Origin: Lithodes maja
Taxonomy: Eukaryota > Arthropoda > Malacostraca > Decapoda > Lithodidae
Assembly: GCA_037953745.1 (NCBI GenBank)
Contig: JBAKBP010003156.1
Location: 26,001-90,000, forward strand
Reading direction: 5' to 3'
DNA: 64,000 nucleotides
Part shown: piece after piece, positions 1-10,528 of the stretch
How the letters are laid out: every line of letters starts with the position of its first letter
How positions within the stretch are numbered: the stretch's first letter is position 1
Notes under the pieces: generated by a model
What the model saw: the letters and a program-made list of their open reading frames with translations, nothing else
The model's database searches: none
Told to the model about the DNA's origin: nothing
Made by a program: the position numbers and the translations under genes

Positions 1-2398
1 CGGAGATCGGCCCAACATTCTTGACCTGTTTCTAACTTCTAACCCTTCTTCTTATACTGTCGATCTTTTCTCTCCTTTGGGCTCCTCCGACCATAAACTT
101 ATCTCTGTCACCTGTCCTATCTCTCCAGTACAGCCACCCGATCCTCCTAGCCGGCGGCGCTTGTGGCACTTTGGCGCTGCCGACTGGGAGGCTCTTCGGC
201 AGTACTTCTTTGATTTCCCATGGAATGATTTCTGCTTCCATGGCCGAGGACCCTCGGAGAGTGCTGAACGCATTACCGAGGTAATCCTATCGGGCATGGA
301 AGCATACATTCCATTCTCTTTCTCTCAGACTAATGCTAAAAAATCTTGGTTTACTCACGCCTGTTCTACTGCTGTCCGCAATAAGGAGGAAGCATTCAAA
401 CGGTACCGACGCCTTAAAACTCAAGACTCTCATTCTTCATATGTTTCTGCCCGGAATCAAGCCAAATCTGTTCTTCGACTTGCCAAACACTCTTTCATCA
501 ATAATAAATGCACTGAACTATCCAACTCTAGCTCTTCCCAAGCTTTCTGGCATCTAGCCAAAAACCTCTCCAACAATTTCTCTTCCTCGTCTTTCCCTCC
601 CCTTTCCCACTCTGATGGCTCAACCATCACTTCTTCCTCTGACAAAGCTAAACTCTTCGCTCAAACTTTTGCTAGAAACTCCACCTTGGATGATTCCGGT
701 GCTATTCCTCCCTCTCCGCCCTCCTCTCTCTTACTTATGCCTAATATCCTAATCTCTTCTAAAGATGTACTTTTTACCCTCTCTGGGCTTAACACTAATA
801 AGGCGTACGGTCCGGACGGTGTTCCTCCTGTTGTTCTCAAAAACTGTGCTTCCGTGCTGACTCCCTGCCTAGGCAAACTCTTTCGTCTCTGTCTATCCTC
901 TAACGTCTTCCCTTCATGCTGGAAGTTTGCTCACATTCAACCTGTCCCAAAGAAGGGTGACCGCTCTCAACCCTCCAACTATCGTCCAATTGCTCTTATC
1001 TCTTGTCTTTCTAAAGTTTTTGAAACTATTCTTGCTTCCAAATTTCTTAAGCATTTCTCTTCTCATAATCTGCTCTCAGATCGCCAGTATGGCTTCCTTA
1101 AGGGTCGCTCTACTGGTGATCTTCTTTCATATCTTACTAACTCTTGGTCATCCTCCTTTCGGGACTTCGGTGAGACTTTTTCTATTGCACTAGACATATC
1201 GAAAGCCTTCGATAGAGTCTGGCATAAATCTTTAATTTCTAAACTACCCTCCTTCGGTTTCTATCCCTCCATCTGTGCCTTTGTCTCTAATTTCCTTTCC
1301 GGCCGTTCCATAGCCGCGGTTGTGGACGGTCATTGTTCACTTCCTCACCCTATAAACTCCGGTGTTCCTCAGGGCTCTGTCCTATCTCCTATTCTCTTTC
1401 TAATTTTTATAAATGATCTCCTTAACTGTACCTTAATTCCCATCCATTCATACGCAGACGACTCAACCTTACACTACTCCATTAGTTTTTCAGAACGCCC
1501 CAGCCAGCAATCTCTCAACAACAAACGTAATGAAGCCATAGAACTCTTAAATTCTGATCTAAATACAATTTCCAATTGGGGCAGAGAAAAACTTGTTAAC
1601 TTTAATGCTTCCAAAACCCAATTTCTCCATCTATCTACCCGTCAGGATCTCCCAGCGGACTATCCCTTATTCTTCAACAATACAAAAATCAACCCTTCAT
1701 CTTCTCTCAATATTCTTGGTGTCTCTTTTTCTTCTGCTCTCATTTGGAAGGACCATATTACCAGTCTTGCTAGGGCAGCCTCCCAGAAGCTGGGTGTGCT
1801 CAACCGCCTTAGGGGGTTCTTTTCCCCTGCACAGCTTCTTGCTCTGTACAGGGGCATAGTGCGCCCTTGTATTGAGTATTGTTCACATGTGTGGGGAGGT
1901 TCCTCTCACACCGCTCTCCTAGACAAAGTTGAAAGGAAGGGCTTTCGTATCATTAACTCCCGTCCACTCACCAACTCTCTGCAATCTCTCTCTCTCCGCC
2001 GCAATGTTGCATCTCTCTCGCTATTCTATCGCTACTATAATAATCAGTGTTCCTCAGAGCTATCCCAGTGCATACCACCTCCTTTACGTAGGGTACGTGG
2101 TACCCGTCTTGCAACTCAATCCCACCCCTACTCTGTGCAACTCTCCAACCCAAGAGTGAAACGTTACTCTCAAACTTTCTTCTACTCAACAGCTGAGCTC
2201 TGGAACTCTCTCCCAGAATCAGTCTTTCCCTCTTCCTATGACTTAAATTGCTTCAAACTCCGTGTGTCCAGGCATTTTGGCTCGAACGTCCCTTGATTTT
2301 GGCCCTGTCACTCTTTCAACTATGGGGGAGGCACTCGCTATAGGCAGTTATGCCTTTTGCCTCCCTCAATCACATAGAAAAAAAAAAAAAAAAAAAAA
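1..2398 (+). mobile_element. LINE family A (CR1/Jockey-group non-LTR retrotransposon), 3' part
   Basis: The reading frame is open from base 2 to a stop at 2294-2296. A short 3' UTR (2297-2375) and a pure A run of about 22 bases (2376-2398) follow, as expected for target-primed reverse transcription. The 5' part lies outside the window. The A tract abuts sequence that reappears at 10529 preceded by different bases, so this LINE appears to have landed inside the left LTR of the neighbouring Gypsy element and postdates it. A second, older copy of the family lies in pieces at 23356-28272. Assignment to LINE is firm; the exact clade (CR1 or Jockey group) is from motif style only. Confidence 0.9.
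2..2296 (+). CDS. LINE ORF2: endonuclease C-terminus plus reverse transcriptase (5' partial)
   Basis: This encodes the replication enzyme of LINE family A. The frame enters from the window edge and reads the end of an AP-endonuclease domain: a LDLFLTSNPS-type strand, then SDHKLIS, where SDH is the conserved catalytic motif. Numbering from the leucine codon at 77, reverse transcriptase follows: GPDGVPP near 245, YRPIALIS near 302, catalytic Asp in ALDISKAFD near 373, GVPQGSVLSPILF near 429, and the YADD box at 459-462. The C-terminus ends with the family-typical LWNSLPESVFP block. No internal stop or frameshift is visible in about 760 codons, so this is a young copy. No true start codon is in the window. 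Confidence 0.92.
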   Translation, partial: GDRPNILDLFLTSNPSSYTVDLFSPLGSSDHKLISVTCPISPVQPPDPPSRRRLWHFGAADWEALRQYFFDFPWNDFCFHGRGPSESAERITEVILSGMEAYIPFSFSQTNAKKSWFTHACSTAVRNKEEAFKRYRRLKTQDSHSSYVSARNQAKSVLRLAKHSFINNKCTELSNSSSSQAFWHLAKNLSNNFSSSSFPPLSHSDGSTITSSSDKAKLFAQTFARNSTLDDSGAIPPSPPSSLLLMPNILISSKDVLFTLSGLNTNKAYGPDGVPPVVLKNCASVLTPCLGKLFRLCLSSNVFPSCWKFAHIQPVPKKGDRSQPSNYRPIALISCLSKVFETILASKFLKHFSSHNLLSDRQYGFLKGRSTGDLLSYLTNSWSSSFRDFGETFSIALDISKAFDRVWHKSLISKLPSFGFYPSICAFVSNFLSGRSIAAVVDGHCSLPHPINSGVPQGSVLSPILFLIFINDLLNCTLIPIHSYADDSTLHYSISFSERPSQQSLNNKRNEAIELLNSDLNTISNWGREKLVNFNASKTQFLHLSTRQDLPADYPLFFNNTKINPSSSLNILGVSFSSALIWKDHITSLARAASQKLGVLNRLRGFFSPAQLLALYRGIVRPCIEYCSHVWGGSSHTALLDKVERKGFRIINSRPLTNSLQSLSLRRNVASLSLFYRYYNNQCSSELSQCIPPPLRRVRGTRLATQSHPYSVQLSNPRVKRYSQTFFYSTAELWNSLPESVFPSSYDLNCFKLRVSRHFGSNVP

Positions 2399-3005
2399 GG
2401 GAAGGGTATGCATTTAAATAGAGAGAAGAATGAAATGAGAGTAATGTCGTCAGAGAGAAAGAGTGCAACCGTGAGAAATTGGGAGAGAGGGCAAGGGATG
2501 TTAGAATCTCAAAGGTTCTAGGCAACCTGATCATGGAACACACAGCGAGCCTCCAGGCAATGTGCAGCACGACAACATGGGCAGCCCAGGCAGCATAGGC
2601 AGGCGGCAATGTACTACCAACCCTGTCGCACCTAGCTATAAGCGCAGGGCTGCCAACCGGTCCATACGTCTGGCAACCACCCCCCCGGCAGCGTGGCGCA
2701 TTGCTACCCTCTCGCTCTGAAGTCTAACTCACTCTCTCTCTCTGAATTCCTATTGTCTTACCTATCAACTTCTCTATTGATACTACATATTAAATGGAAG
2801 GTCTCGACATGGCTTAAAACAAAACCCACCACTGGTTAGCACATGACGAGACCTTTGCAGAGATACAAAGAACATAGTTATACGTTGTCACACTCAATAA
2901 AAGCAGCCAGCACGGTACAGCGGTACACGGTACCGCACAGTGGCGGTACAGTGGAGTACCAAGGAGTACAATCAGGTTGCGTTGCTACGCACTGGGTGCG
3001 TCACA
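2399..3005 (-). repeat. 3' LTR of the Gypsy element (interrupted by LINE A)
   Basis: This block matches 10529-11136 almost base for base; a few substitutions are visible, for example 'tcttacctatc' here against 'tcttatctatc' there. Its element-sense start (TGTGACGC) is at 3005 and abuts the polypurine tract. The other end is replaced by the poly(A) tail of LINE A, so the LTR terminus is not visible. Near-identity of the two LTRs points to a fairly recent insertion. Confidence 0.85.
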
Positions 3006-3017
3006 GCCCCCCCAAGA
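3006..3017 (-). other. Polypurine tract of the Gypsy element
   Basis: Read on the minus strand this is CTTGGGGGGGC directly before the LTR start TGTGACGC. That is the expected position of the plus-strand priming site. It fixes the LTR boundary at 3005/3006 and confirms the minus orientation. Confidence 0.75.
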
Positions 3018-3286
3018 TTTTAGATAATCGACCTTAGAAGCATTATCAAAATCTGACAGGCAACCAACCGACCTGCTACCCTTAGCTGCCACTAATTGCA
3101 AAAGGTGCACAACAACTGAAGTGTGAATTATACATAAAACACAATATCGCATGCATCATGCTACAACAATAAAGACTTACAAAACTAAAAAAAAAATTTC
3201 TCGTTTATTTTATTGTTTTATAATCTTTTTGGACGGCGTTATGATAGCCTAATTTTACTCCTGCTCAACCCACACATCGTGCACGA

Positions 3287-6200
3287 CTATCCTGGATCAT
3301 CAACCCTTGATAGACAATCTGCTATCACGTTCTCACTCCCGGCAATATGCTGAATGTTGAGATTATACTCTTGGAGCATTAGGGACCACCTGGTCAACCG
3401 CATATTCCGATTGTGAAACTGATTTAGGAATTTCAAGGGATGATGGTCCGTATAAATCGTCACTACCGGGCCATAGGCTGGAACATAAACTTCGAAATGT
3501 TTGAGCGACAAAACGATAGCAAGAAGCTCCTTCTCTATAGTCGAGTAATTCCTTTGTGCCGAATTAAACTTGCGAGAAAAGAAGCTCACTGGGTGTTCCA
3601 AGCCCTCGGAATCAGTCTGCAGTAACACTGCCCCGGCACCCACACCGCTGGCATCAGTCGCCAGCTGAAAACTCCTGGAGAAGTCTGGGGCTCTCAAAAT
3701 CGGATGTGTACACAGCAGGTGCTTGACTAGGTCGAAAGCCCTCTGACACTCCGCAGCCCAACAGAACTTCACTGACTTCGACAGTAGATCAGTTAACGGT
3801 GCTAAGACAGTAGAGTATCCCCGGATGAAGCGCCTATAATAGCCTATCATACCTAGGAACCGCATGACCTGGCGCTTAGTGGTGGGCCTGGGAAACATAT
3901 TGATAGCCTGTATCCTGCTCAGGGGGGGGCACACCCGGCCTAACCCGACCACGAAGCCAAGATACTGCACAGTAGCCTTTACAAACTCGCACTTCCTCAG
4001 GTTCACCACCAGCCCAGCATCGTGCAACTTCCCAAACAGGGTCTCTAAGTGCCTTAGGTGATTTTCAAAATTGTCATCATACACTATCACGTCATCAAGG
4101 TAGACCGTGCAGTTAGGGATTTCGTCACAAATATCGTTCATCAGGTTCTGAAACGTGGCAGGTGCGTTCTTAAGCCCATAAGGCATTACGTTACATTGGT
4201 AGGTCTTGCCATCTACCACAAAACCACAAACTTGCTTAGCTCGGTCCGACAGGGGTACTTGCCAGTAGCCTTTTACAAGATCAATTTTAGTAAGGTACTT
4301 TGCATTCCCTATCTTGTCCACGCTGTCGTCAACTCGAGGCAAAGGGTAAGGGTTGGTAGTGGTCAAGCCATTTAGCCTACGAAAATCTATGCAGAACCGC
4401 ACCTTGCCGTCAGGTTTTGGCTGCAACGTGACGGGTGATGTCCACTTCACATAACCTTCAGTGATCATCCCTCTCTCAACCATGTACTTTAACTCCTCCC
4501 GTAAAGCTGGCAACTTTACCGGGGCCACACGGTAGGGCACTGACTTGAAGGGCACATTATCACCGACGTCCACGTCGTGCGTTACCTGAGTAGTGAGACC
4601 TGGGTGTTCGGCGAAAACAGAGGGGTATGACCTGAACAGGCCTAGGACAGCAGCACCCTGGTGCTCAGGCAGGTGACTTACAGCTTGCCTAGCCTCTTGT
4701 TCAGTATTCCCCGCCCACTGTTCCGCGGAAATGACACAGTCCCAGCTATCCTCCTCAGCAGCATGACTGTCCCCACCTCCTTCTCCACCCTGGCCGCTGC
4801 AGGCCAGCACAGGGACAGTGAGAGGCTCTGAGGGGCGTCTCACATACTCTTTCATGAGGTTAACATGACATAAATGATGTTTTTTTCTACGGTCAGGTGT
4901 TGCAACGAGATAATCAAGATCGGACAGTTTCTTAGCCACCACATACGGCCCAATAAACTTGGCAGAAAGGGGGTGTCCAGGCAAAGGTAAAAGCAACATT
5001 ACCTCCTGACCCACCGAAAACTCCCGAAGCTTCACCTTGGCGTCATACTGGTGCTTCATGACCGCCTGTGCATTAACCAAGTTATTACCTGCCGCTGCCA
5101 TGCAACCTATAAGTCTCTCCCGGCTCTCAAGGATATATTTAAGTACAGACCCCGGCTTCTCTTCGCCCTCCCAGATCTCTTTCACCATACTTAAAGGTCC
5201 TCTCACATTATGGCCAAAGACTAGTTGATTTGGACTGAACCCCAGGCTCTCTCCTGGGACTTCACGTGCAGCGAACAGAACATACGGCAGACCCAAATCC
5301 CAATCAGTGTCATGTTCTGCACAGTAACAGCGTAGCATACTCTTCAGGGTCGAGTGCCACCGCTCCAAGACTCCCTGACTCTCGGGATGGTAGGCTGACG
5401 ACACTACAGAACATATACCGTGCAACTGAAGGGTTTGCTTGAACAATTTGGATGTAAAATTGCTCCCCTGGTCTGACTGCACCTCACGTGGAAATCCATA
5501 ACGGGAACAGAACAATAATAAGTTTTTAACAACTGCCTTTGCCGAGCCGTTTCTCATGGGGTATGCGTCCGGGTATCTCGTAGCCACATCCATGATTGTC
5601 AACAGGAATTTATTGCCACTACTAGTAGGTGGGAAAGGGCCAACCAAATCTACTACAACTTTGCTGAACGGAGGCCCGGTGACAGGTATGGGAAACAAGG
5701 GTGCCTTCGGGATGGTCTGGTTAGGCTTCCCCGTTGTCTGGCAGGTCGCACACCCAGCCACCCATGCACAGACATCAGCCTTGACCCCAGGCCACCAGAA
5801 AAACCTGCCCAATGCCGCCAATGTTTTTGTTACCCCCAAATGACCCGCCACCGGCACATCATGCGCCAGACACAATAAGGACTCTCTATACTTATTTGGA
5901 ACAACCACCTGGTCTACTACCCTCGCACCGCCCTCCCACTTCGATTTGGGGTCTAGAAATCTGCGGTACAATATCCTGTTGAGCCTAAAGAAATCTCCCG
6001 GCTTCGCATCCCCATCTTCTTCCAACTCTATGGCACCATTGCCATAACGAGCTAGGCTAGCGTCTTGCAGCTGCTGCTCACTAATGTCCCTGGGCGTCAA
6101 TGCATCAAGATGGTTTTGTAATAAGACATTACCCCGGCTAGTAGGCTCTACTGCCTTAGTGGCTCTCGCTACAGCTCTTGCCTCACGCGAAGTCTTACCC

Positions 6201-7231
6201 AACTCTGCCTTGTTACACACCATATCTGGGCCAGAGTCAACTCCCGTGTTTATTATAGGTCCAAGTACCGAATCACCGAGAAGTGCAGCAGAATCAATGT
6301 CCCTTTTCCTGCCCTTAGCAACCTTCTCCTGATCCTTCCTCCACTGTCCCCGAGGTTGAGTGCTAGGCTGTGCAGGAGCCGCAGAGCGAGATCGGGTTAC
6401 CACACAGGCCATCTCATCCTGTTGGCACCTCCCAACCCATTCCCGATTCTCACCATCCACGTCGGCCGCCCTCTCGGCAACGACTAAGGGTGGAGTCCCG
6501 GAAGTGGGCACCGCAAAGTCGTTGCCGAGAAGAAGGTCGACGCCCTCAACTGGCAAACACTCAACGATCCCTACATCCAGCTCCCTGCACACCTCTCCCA
6601 CTCTCAACTCCAACCTCACAAGTGGGTATGACCTCGTAGCATTTATACCCTGCACCACAACAACTCTGGCCGCATTTATCGGTTTCCCTGTGAAGTTCCT
6701 CAACAAAGTTTGCGAAGCCCCCGTATCCCTCAGCAAGTCAACCCTCCGTAGTTCACTCCCCCAGCTCACAAACCCGTGTCCCCGATGGTTACAGAAAGTG
6801 TCCCGGACAGGTGTCGAGCCTTCCATACGCTTCTTTACCGCGTGTGCCTCAGCTGCTGACAACCTACCCCGGGCAGTTGCTGCAGCCTTCAGAGACACAC
6901 CGATACTGTGAACCAATGACACCGGCTTAGCGGGAGTGTTACTAGGGCACTCACGTGAATAATGGCCTAGCTTCTGACATTTGTAACATTTCACATCCCC
7001 AATGGGCTTCTTCCCTTGTGCGGGCGAAGAAGGGGCCTGACCTTTAGTAAACGGGAGAGGCTTGTGTTTGTAGGTGTTATTAGGTGCAATGCATTTAGTG
7101 TGGTTATGTGTGTCATAGGATTTGTTATTATCGAAAACTCTGGTGGGTGGGGTAAAGCGCCCCTTCTGCCCTGACTCAGCCCTCTGAGCGGCACCGCAAC
7201 CACGAATCAATGATAATCTGAGGTCTGCCAT
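3287..7231 (-). CDS. Gypsy polyprotein: zinc knuckle, protease, integrase, reverse transcriptase, RNase H (IN before RT)
   Basis: One uninterrupted 1,314-residue frame. A CCHC knuckle lies at 82-95 (C82, C85, H90, C95). The aspartic protease motif DTGA starts at 169. An integrase HHCC module lies at 457-497 (H457, H464, C494, C497), followed by the DDE core D528, D587, E623 with the classic 35-residue D-E spacing, and a GPYVV module at 761. Only after this come reverse transcriptase (KIDLVKGYW with D984; YLDD at 1044-1047) and RNase H (TDAS D1193, E1235, YTDHH D1262). This protease-integrase-RT-RNase H order in a protein of Gypsy sequence type is the hallmark of Gmr1-like elements. All catalytic residues are present. 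The annotated N-terminus is a downstream ATG; the natural one is in gag, beyond the TTAA insertion. Confidence 0.93.
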   Translation of the reverse strand: MADLRLSLIRGCGAAQRAESGQKGRFTPPTRVFDNNKSYDTHNHTKCIAPNNTYKHKPLPFTKGQAPSSPAQGKKPIGDVKCYKCQKLGHYSRECPSNTPAKPVSLVHSIGVSLKAAATARGRLSAAEAHAVKKRMEGSTPVRDTFCNHRGHGFVSWGSELRRVDLLRDTGASQTLLRNFTGKPINAARVVVVQGINATRSYPLVRLELRVGEVCRELDVGIVECLPVEGVDLLLGNDFAVPTSGTPPLVVAERAADVDGENREWVGRCQQDEMACVVTRSRSAAPAQPSTQPRGQWRKDQEKVAKGRKRDIDSAALLGDSVLGPIINTGVDSGPDMVCNKAELGKTSREARAVARATKAVEPTSRGNVLLQNHLDALTPRDISEQQLQDASLARYGNGAIELEEDGDAKPGDFFRLNRILYRRFLDPKSKWEGGARVVDQVVVPNKYRESLLCLAHDVPVAGHLGVTKTLAALGRFFWWPGVKADVCAWVAGCATCQTTGKPNQTIPKAPLFPIPVTGPPFSKVVVDLVGPFPPTSSGNKFLLTIMDVATRYPDAYPMRNGSAKAVVKNLLLFCSRYGFPREVQSDQGSNFTSKLFKQTLQLHGICSVVSSAYHPESQGVLERWHSTLKSMLRCYCAEHDTDWDLGLPYVLFAAREVPGESLGFSPNQLVFGHNVRGPLSMVKEIWEGEEKPGSVLKYILESRERLIGCMAAAGNNLVNAQAVMKHQYDAKVKLREFSVGQEVMLLLPLPGHPLSAKFIGPYVVAKKLSDLDYLVATPDRRKKHHLCHVNLMKEYVRRPSEPLTVPVLACSGQGGEGGGDSHAAEEDSWDCVISAEQWAGNTEQEARQAVSHLPEHQGAAVLGLFRSYPSVFAEHPGLTTQVTHDVDVGDNVPFKSVPYRVAPVKLPALREELKYMVERGMITEGYVKWTSPVTLQPKPDGKVRFCIDFRRLNGLTTTNPYPLPRVDDSVDKIGNAKYLTKIDLVKGYWQVPLSDRAKQVCGFVVDGKTYQCNVMPYGLKNAPATFQNLMNDICDEIPNCTVYLDDVIVYDDNFENHLRHLETLFGKLHDAGLVVNLRKCEFVKATVQYLGFVVGLGRVCPPLSRIQAINMFPRPTTKRQVMRFLGMIGYYRRFIRGYSTVLAPLTDLLSKSVKFCWAAECQRAFDLVKHLLCTHPILRAPDFSRSFQLATDASGVGAGAVLLQTDSEGLEHPVSFFSRKFNSAQRNYSTIEKELLAIVLSLKHFEVYVPAYGPVVTIYTDHHPLKFLNQFHNRNMRLTRWSLMLQEYNLNIQHIAGSENVIADCLSRVDDPG

Positions 7232-7272
7232 CTTGGCAGCCTCCTCTACTGTCTTGGGACATTTTTCCTTAA

Positions 7273-7912
7273 CCTGTTAAGCGCTAAATAGCCCTAGGAG
7301 CTAGGGTAGTTATTTGTGTATTTCTAGCCTTGGATTCTGACAGAATTCGTTATATTTACAATATAGACCATTATTTGTTTTCGGTATGCTTTTATTTTAC
7401 ATATATGATGTATATATGAACCTTCAAGAGTGCTAAAATAAGTGGGAAAAGCATTTGGGTGGTGAAAAACGAAGATATTGGCCACCCGGTCGTAATGTCA
7501 GGCGAGAGAGAGCTACAGTCAATCCTCCTCTCTCGCTGTCTGTGAGGTAACTGAGACAAGCGGGGCGGTGTGGGCTGGTGTCAGGGTGTTACATATCGAT
7601 CTTTTCTGCAACCCACTTGTGCTACATTATCGCGGGAGAGAAAAATAACCGATAAATGATGATAATAAGAGGGAAAATAGGTGATAATTGAGGAGGGGAG
7701 GGAGGGGGGAATAAGGTGGGGAAGGAGGGGAGGGGGGTGGGTGAGATTTACATGGATGAGTACTGGAGGGGAATTATCTCACCTAGAGACAAATTTTTTT
7801 TTTTTGATAGGCCCTTTTTTTTTTTGGAAAGCTTTTTTTATGGTCCTGCTTCCGTGAGGCCTATCGCGTTCCCTATAGGAAGCCTTCCGTGAGGCCTATC
7901 GCGCTTGCCGGG
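7273..7912. mobile_element. TTAA-flanked MITE (family T1) inserted between gag and pol
   Basis: The insert is flanked by TTAA at 7269-7272 and 7913-7916. Its ends are imperfect terminal inverted repeats: CCTGTTAAGCGC on the left and, inverted, CCCGGCAAGCGC on the right. TTAA duplication with CC/CCC-starting ends is typical of piggyBac-type transposons. The interior ('gggaaaataggtgataa', then a GGGGAGG-rich stretch) recurs in the copies at 11.9-13.6, 15.9-16.5 and 23.4-24.1 kb. It has no coding capacity. Removing the element plus one TTAA leaves gag and pol in the same frame. Confidence 0.8.
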
Positions 7913-7913
7913 T

Positions 7914-9074
7914 TAATGTTCAGCGTTAGATCGGTTCCAGTACATTTGTAAAACTGTTCCAGATAGAAAAGTTGCTTAATTTCCTCAGCCGACTCTGCGT
8001 GCTCGGACCGAAACCAGTTATTACATGCATCTGTTAAGTCCCGTGCGTGCTCCATAAAACTGACGTCGCTCTTCTTATTCACGCCACGGAACTTCAATCT
8101 ATAAGTTTCGGGTTGCAGTTCGTAGGCCCGGAGCACAGCCTCCTTCACCAGTCCATACACGACACTCTCGTCCAGTGACAGTGCATCGTAGGCTTTCAAC
8201 CCCTTACCCACTAGACGTGATGAAACTAATGCTGCCCATTTAACCTCCGGCCAGTCATACTCACGACACTTCTTTTCGAAACGAGCAAAAAACTCAGTCA
8301 CTGCTGTCTCATCAAATGCGGGTACTAACTTAATTAAATGCGAAAGTGAGTCTGTAACCCGGTGCCCACCACCGAGATGACGCCCCGTGGTCTCTACTCT
8401 AGACTTCTCGACATCCATTTCAGCCTGGTACCTGGTTGCATCCTGATTGGCTTGGATTCTAGCAACCTCTATGCGTTCTATACTAGCCTGTTGTATCTGA
8501 GTCTCCTGCAGCTTAATCCGTTCTATACTAGCCTGTTGTATCTGAGTCTCCTGCAGCTTAAACTTAGCTAGTTCTAGCTGAAATAACATCTCAGGAGACA
8601 GGCCTGGGGGGGGAGAGCACAAAATGGGGGATCCACACCGAGACGTGTTTACGGGTAAGCCAGCTTGCCCTTGAGAACCCTCCTGCTGCATCGTGCTAAG
8701 ACTCGCTGGCTGAGGGCCCAGCTCAGGGGTAGAGTGGAATGGAGGCTTGGAGGGAACCCCCAAGACCCCACTCCACCCACCGCCCCATCGCCATCACCCA
8801 ACAAACATGCCACCAAATTCTTCTTGGGCCAACTGTCAGGACAGTCCCGCCCCAAAACCGTGGCTAAACAGCGAAGACCGTAACAATCAATAGCCTGCAG
8901 GCGCTGTTCGGTCAAAGGTGTCTGCAAAAATGCCCGGGCATCCCTCTCTCCACTTATAACACTCCCCTCCCTAAACATCTGTTGTACTTGCTGGTTACTA
9001 GGCTGTACCGTGTTATCCTCCCCCGTAAATGATGAGTCATTAGACATAGTGCTGGTTATACAATTGCTGTTCAT
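7914..9074 (-). pseudogene. Gypsy gag with a SCAN-like C-terminal capsid segment (one frameshift)
   Basis: Gag starts at an ATG at 9072-9074 (MNSNCITSTMSND). The frame continues to about 8760, where a G5 run marks a one-base frameshift into the frame ending at 7914. The middle has a 13-residue tandem repeat (KLQETQIQQASIE, twice) within a predicted helical stretch. A capsid-like domain follows, starting near HLIKLVPAFDETAV. Its last 65 or so codons (8112-7914: PETYRLKFRG, ARDLTDACNNWF, IKQLFYLEQFYKC) resemble the vertebrate SCAN domain, which is thought to descend from a Gmr1-like capsid. The frame is cut by the TTAA element. Confidence 0.8.
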
Positions 9075-10528
9075 AAAAAAAAAAAAAGTGCTTATTACTA
9101 ATTGCAGTCTCGACTCACAAAATGTTAAAGATGCTTGAATGACTCTACTCTAGACACCCCCAACGAAACAATCTGCAAGTCCACCAATACAATAATGACA
9201 CAATAAAAATTCCTCCAATATGCAAGAAAATTCTAGCCAGCTCTACTAGGTAGCATAGAATAGTTCTCCAAAAAACATGTGATAGGATACTACTGAATCT
9301 TGTGCAAGGTCGCCATTTTGTTACGGCTGGATCGGCAATACATATTCGGGATTCTTGATCGTAGGACAGAAATGGCTTATGTGACAACGACACGCTCGAT
9401 TCCAGTCCCAAATACTATATGCTCCAGACAACAAAAGCACCAACGCCCTACAGAGTTATCGTCTATGGTAACGAGGTACCTTAACTCGGCGAAAGTGTAC
9501 AACAGGGGTAGGCTATGAGGCTAAACTCCCTCAGACATTTATAGGTTACGTTATTACTAAAGAAATGCAATACTCAAGAAACTACGTTAATATTAAGCCT
9601 CTAATAATGTAGAATAGAAGCAGGCTAAAGGTATGACAGTGAAATGCTAAATGACAAATGTACACGCCTACTTGAAAGCGCGTGCACTAGAATAACTGTC
9701 CCCTACTAACATGCACTAGCATGTAGCATACAAGATGTTCATGATCCAGTAGATACCTAATAATACACATGGAAGGAACATAAATAGTAGTCACTTATTG
9801 TAATAATGAATCTATACTTGGAATAACTAAAAGGTTGCAGGCAACAGTACTGCGCCGGTAGCCTACTACCGCATAGGCTACTTCGCTTCTCTCACTCTGT
9901 CTCCCCTCTGAGTCCGTATGCGCCCTACGCAACAGAACTCCGGACACAGCAGCAAAACGACAGTGCAGTTAATTGATACATGAAAGTATTAATAGTGTTG
10001 TCTTGTGTGTGAGTAATGTGTATTGTAAAGTGTTACATACATAAACTTAAAGAGAGCTGCAATGCATAGTAAAATAAAGATATCACCCACTCATCATCCC
10101 CATGTGTTCTAGCTAGCAGGCCAAGTCACAGGAACAACGAGTCCCAGCACCGAAAGCGAGAACCCAGGAAAAGACTGTAGAGAACACAAGGACAGATAAA
10201 TTACGTTACTCTACTATACCGGCACTACGAGCGAGCTGTAGTCTCTGGTACTGCACTCGCTCCTGGCTCGGTAGGCAAATCAAGGCTAAGTCCTCGCCCC
10301 TCTACAGACAACTCCTGGGCATGGTCGGGCTCTTACACATGGCACTAGTCTAGTCACAAATTGGATGATGAGCTGGGCATATAACTCGTGAACATGTAGA
10401 ACGTTCACCAACTATCCTCATCAAGAAGATCGCTGTTCACATTAACCCCTTAAATCTAATACATGTAAATATATGCTTGTCCTAAGAGTAATACGAGAGG
10501 TGAGTGCTGAAACTCCTTTAGGACCTCA
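9075..10528 (-). other. 5' leader of the Gypsy element (no gene seen)
   Basis: About 1.4 kb between the gag start and the shared part of the 5' LTR, AT-rich, with no substantial open frame. The true LTR end may lie here: TGTTCACATT at 10433 would give an LTR of about 704 bp ending in ACA in element sense. I could not identify a primer-binding site with confidence. An A12 run lies just upstream of the gag ATG. Confidence 0.5.

Noticed and set aside
6084..6911. Plus-strand frames of 82-183 codons opposite Gypsy pol
   Set aside because: Antisense to a well-supported polyprotein; no domain is seen.
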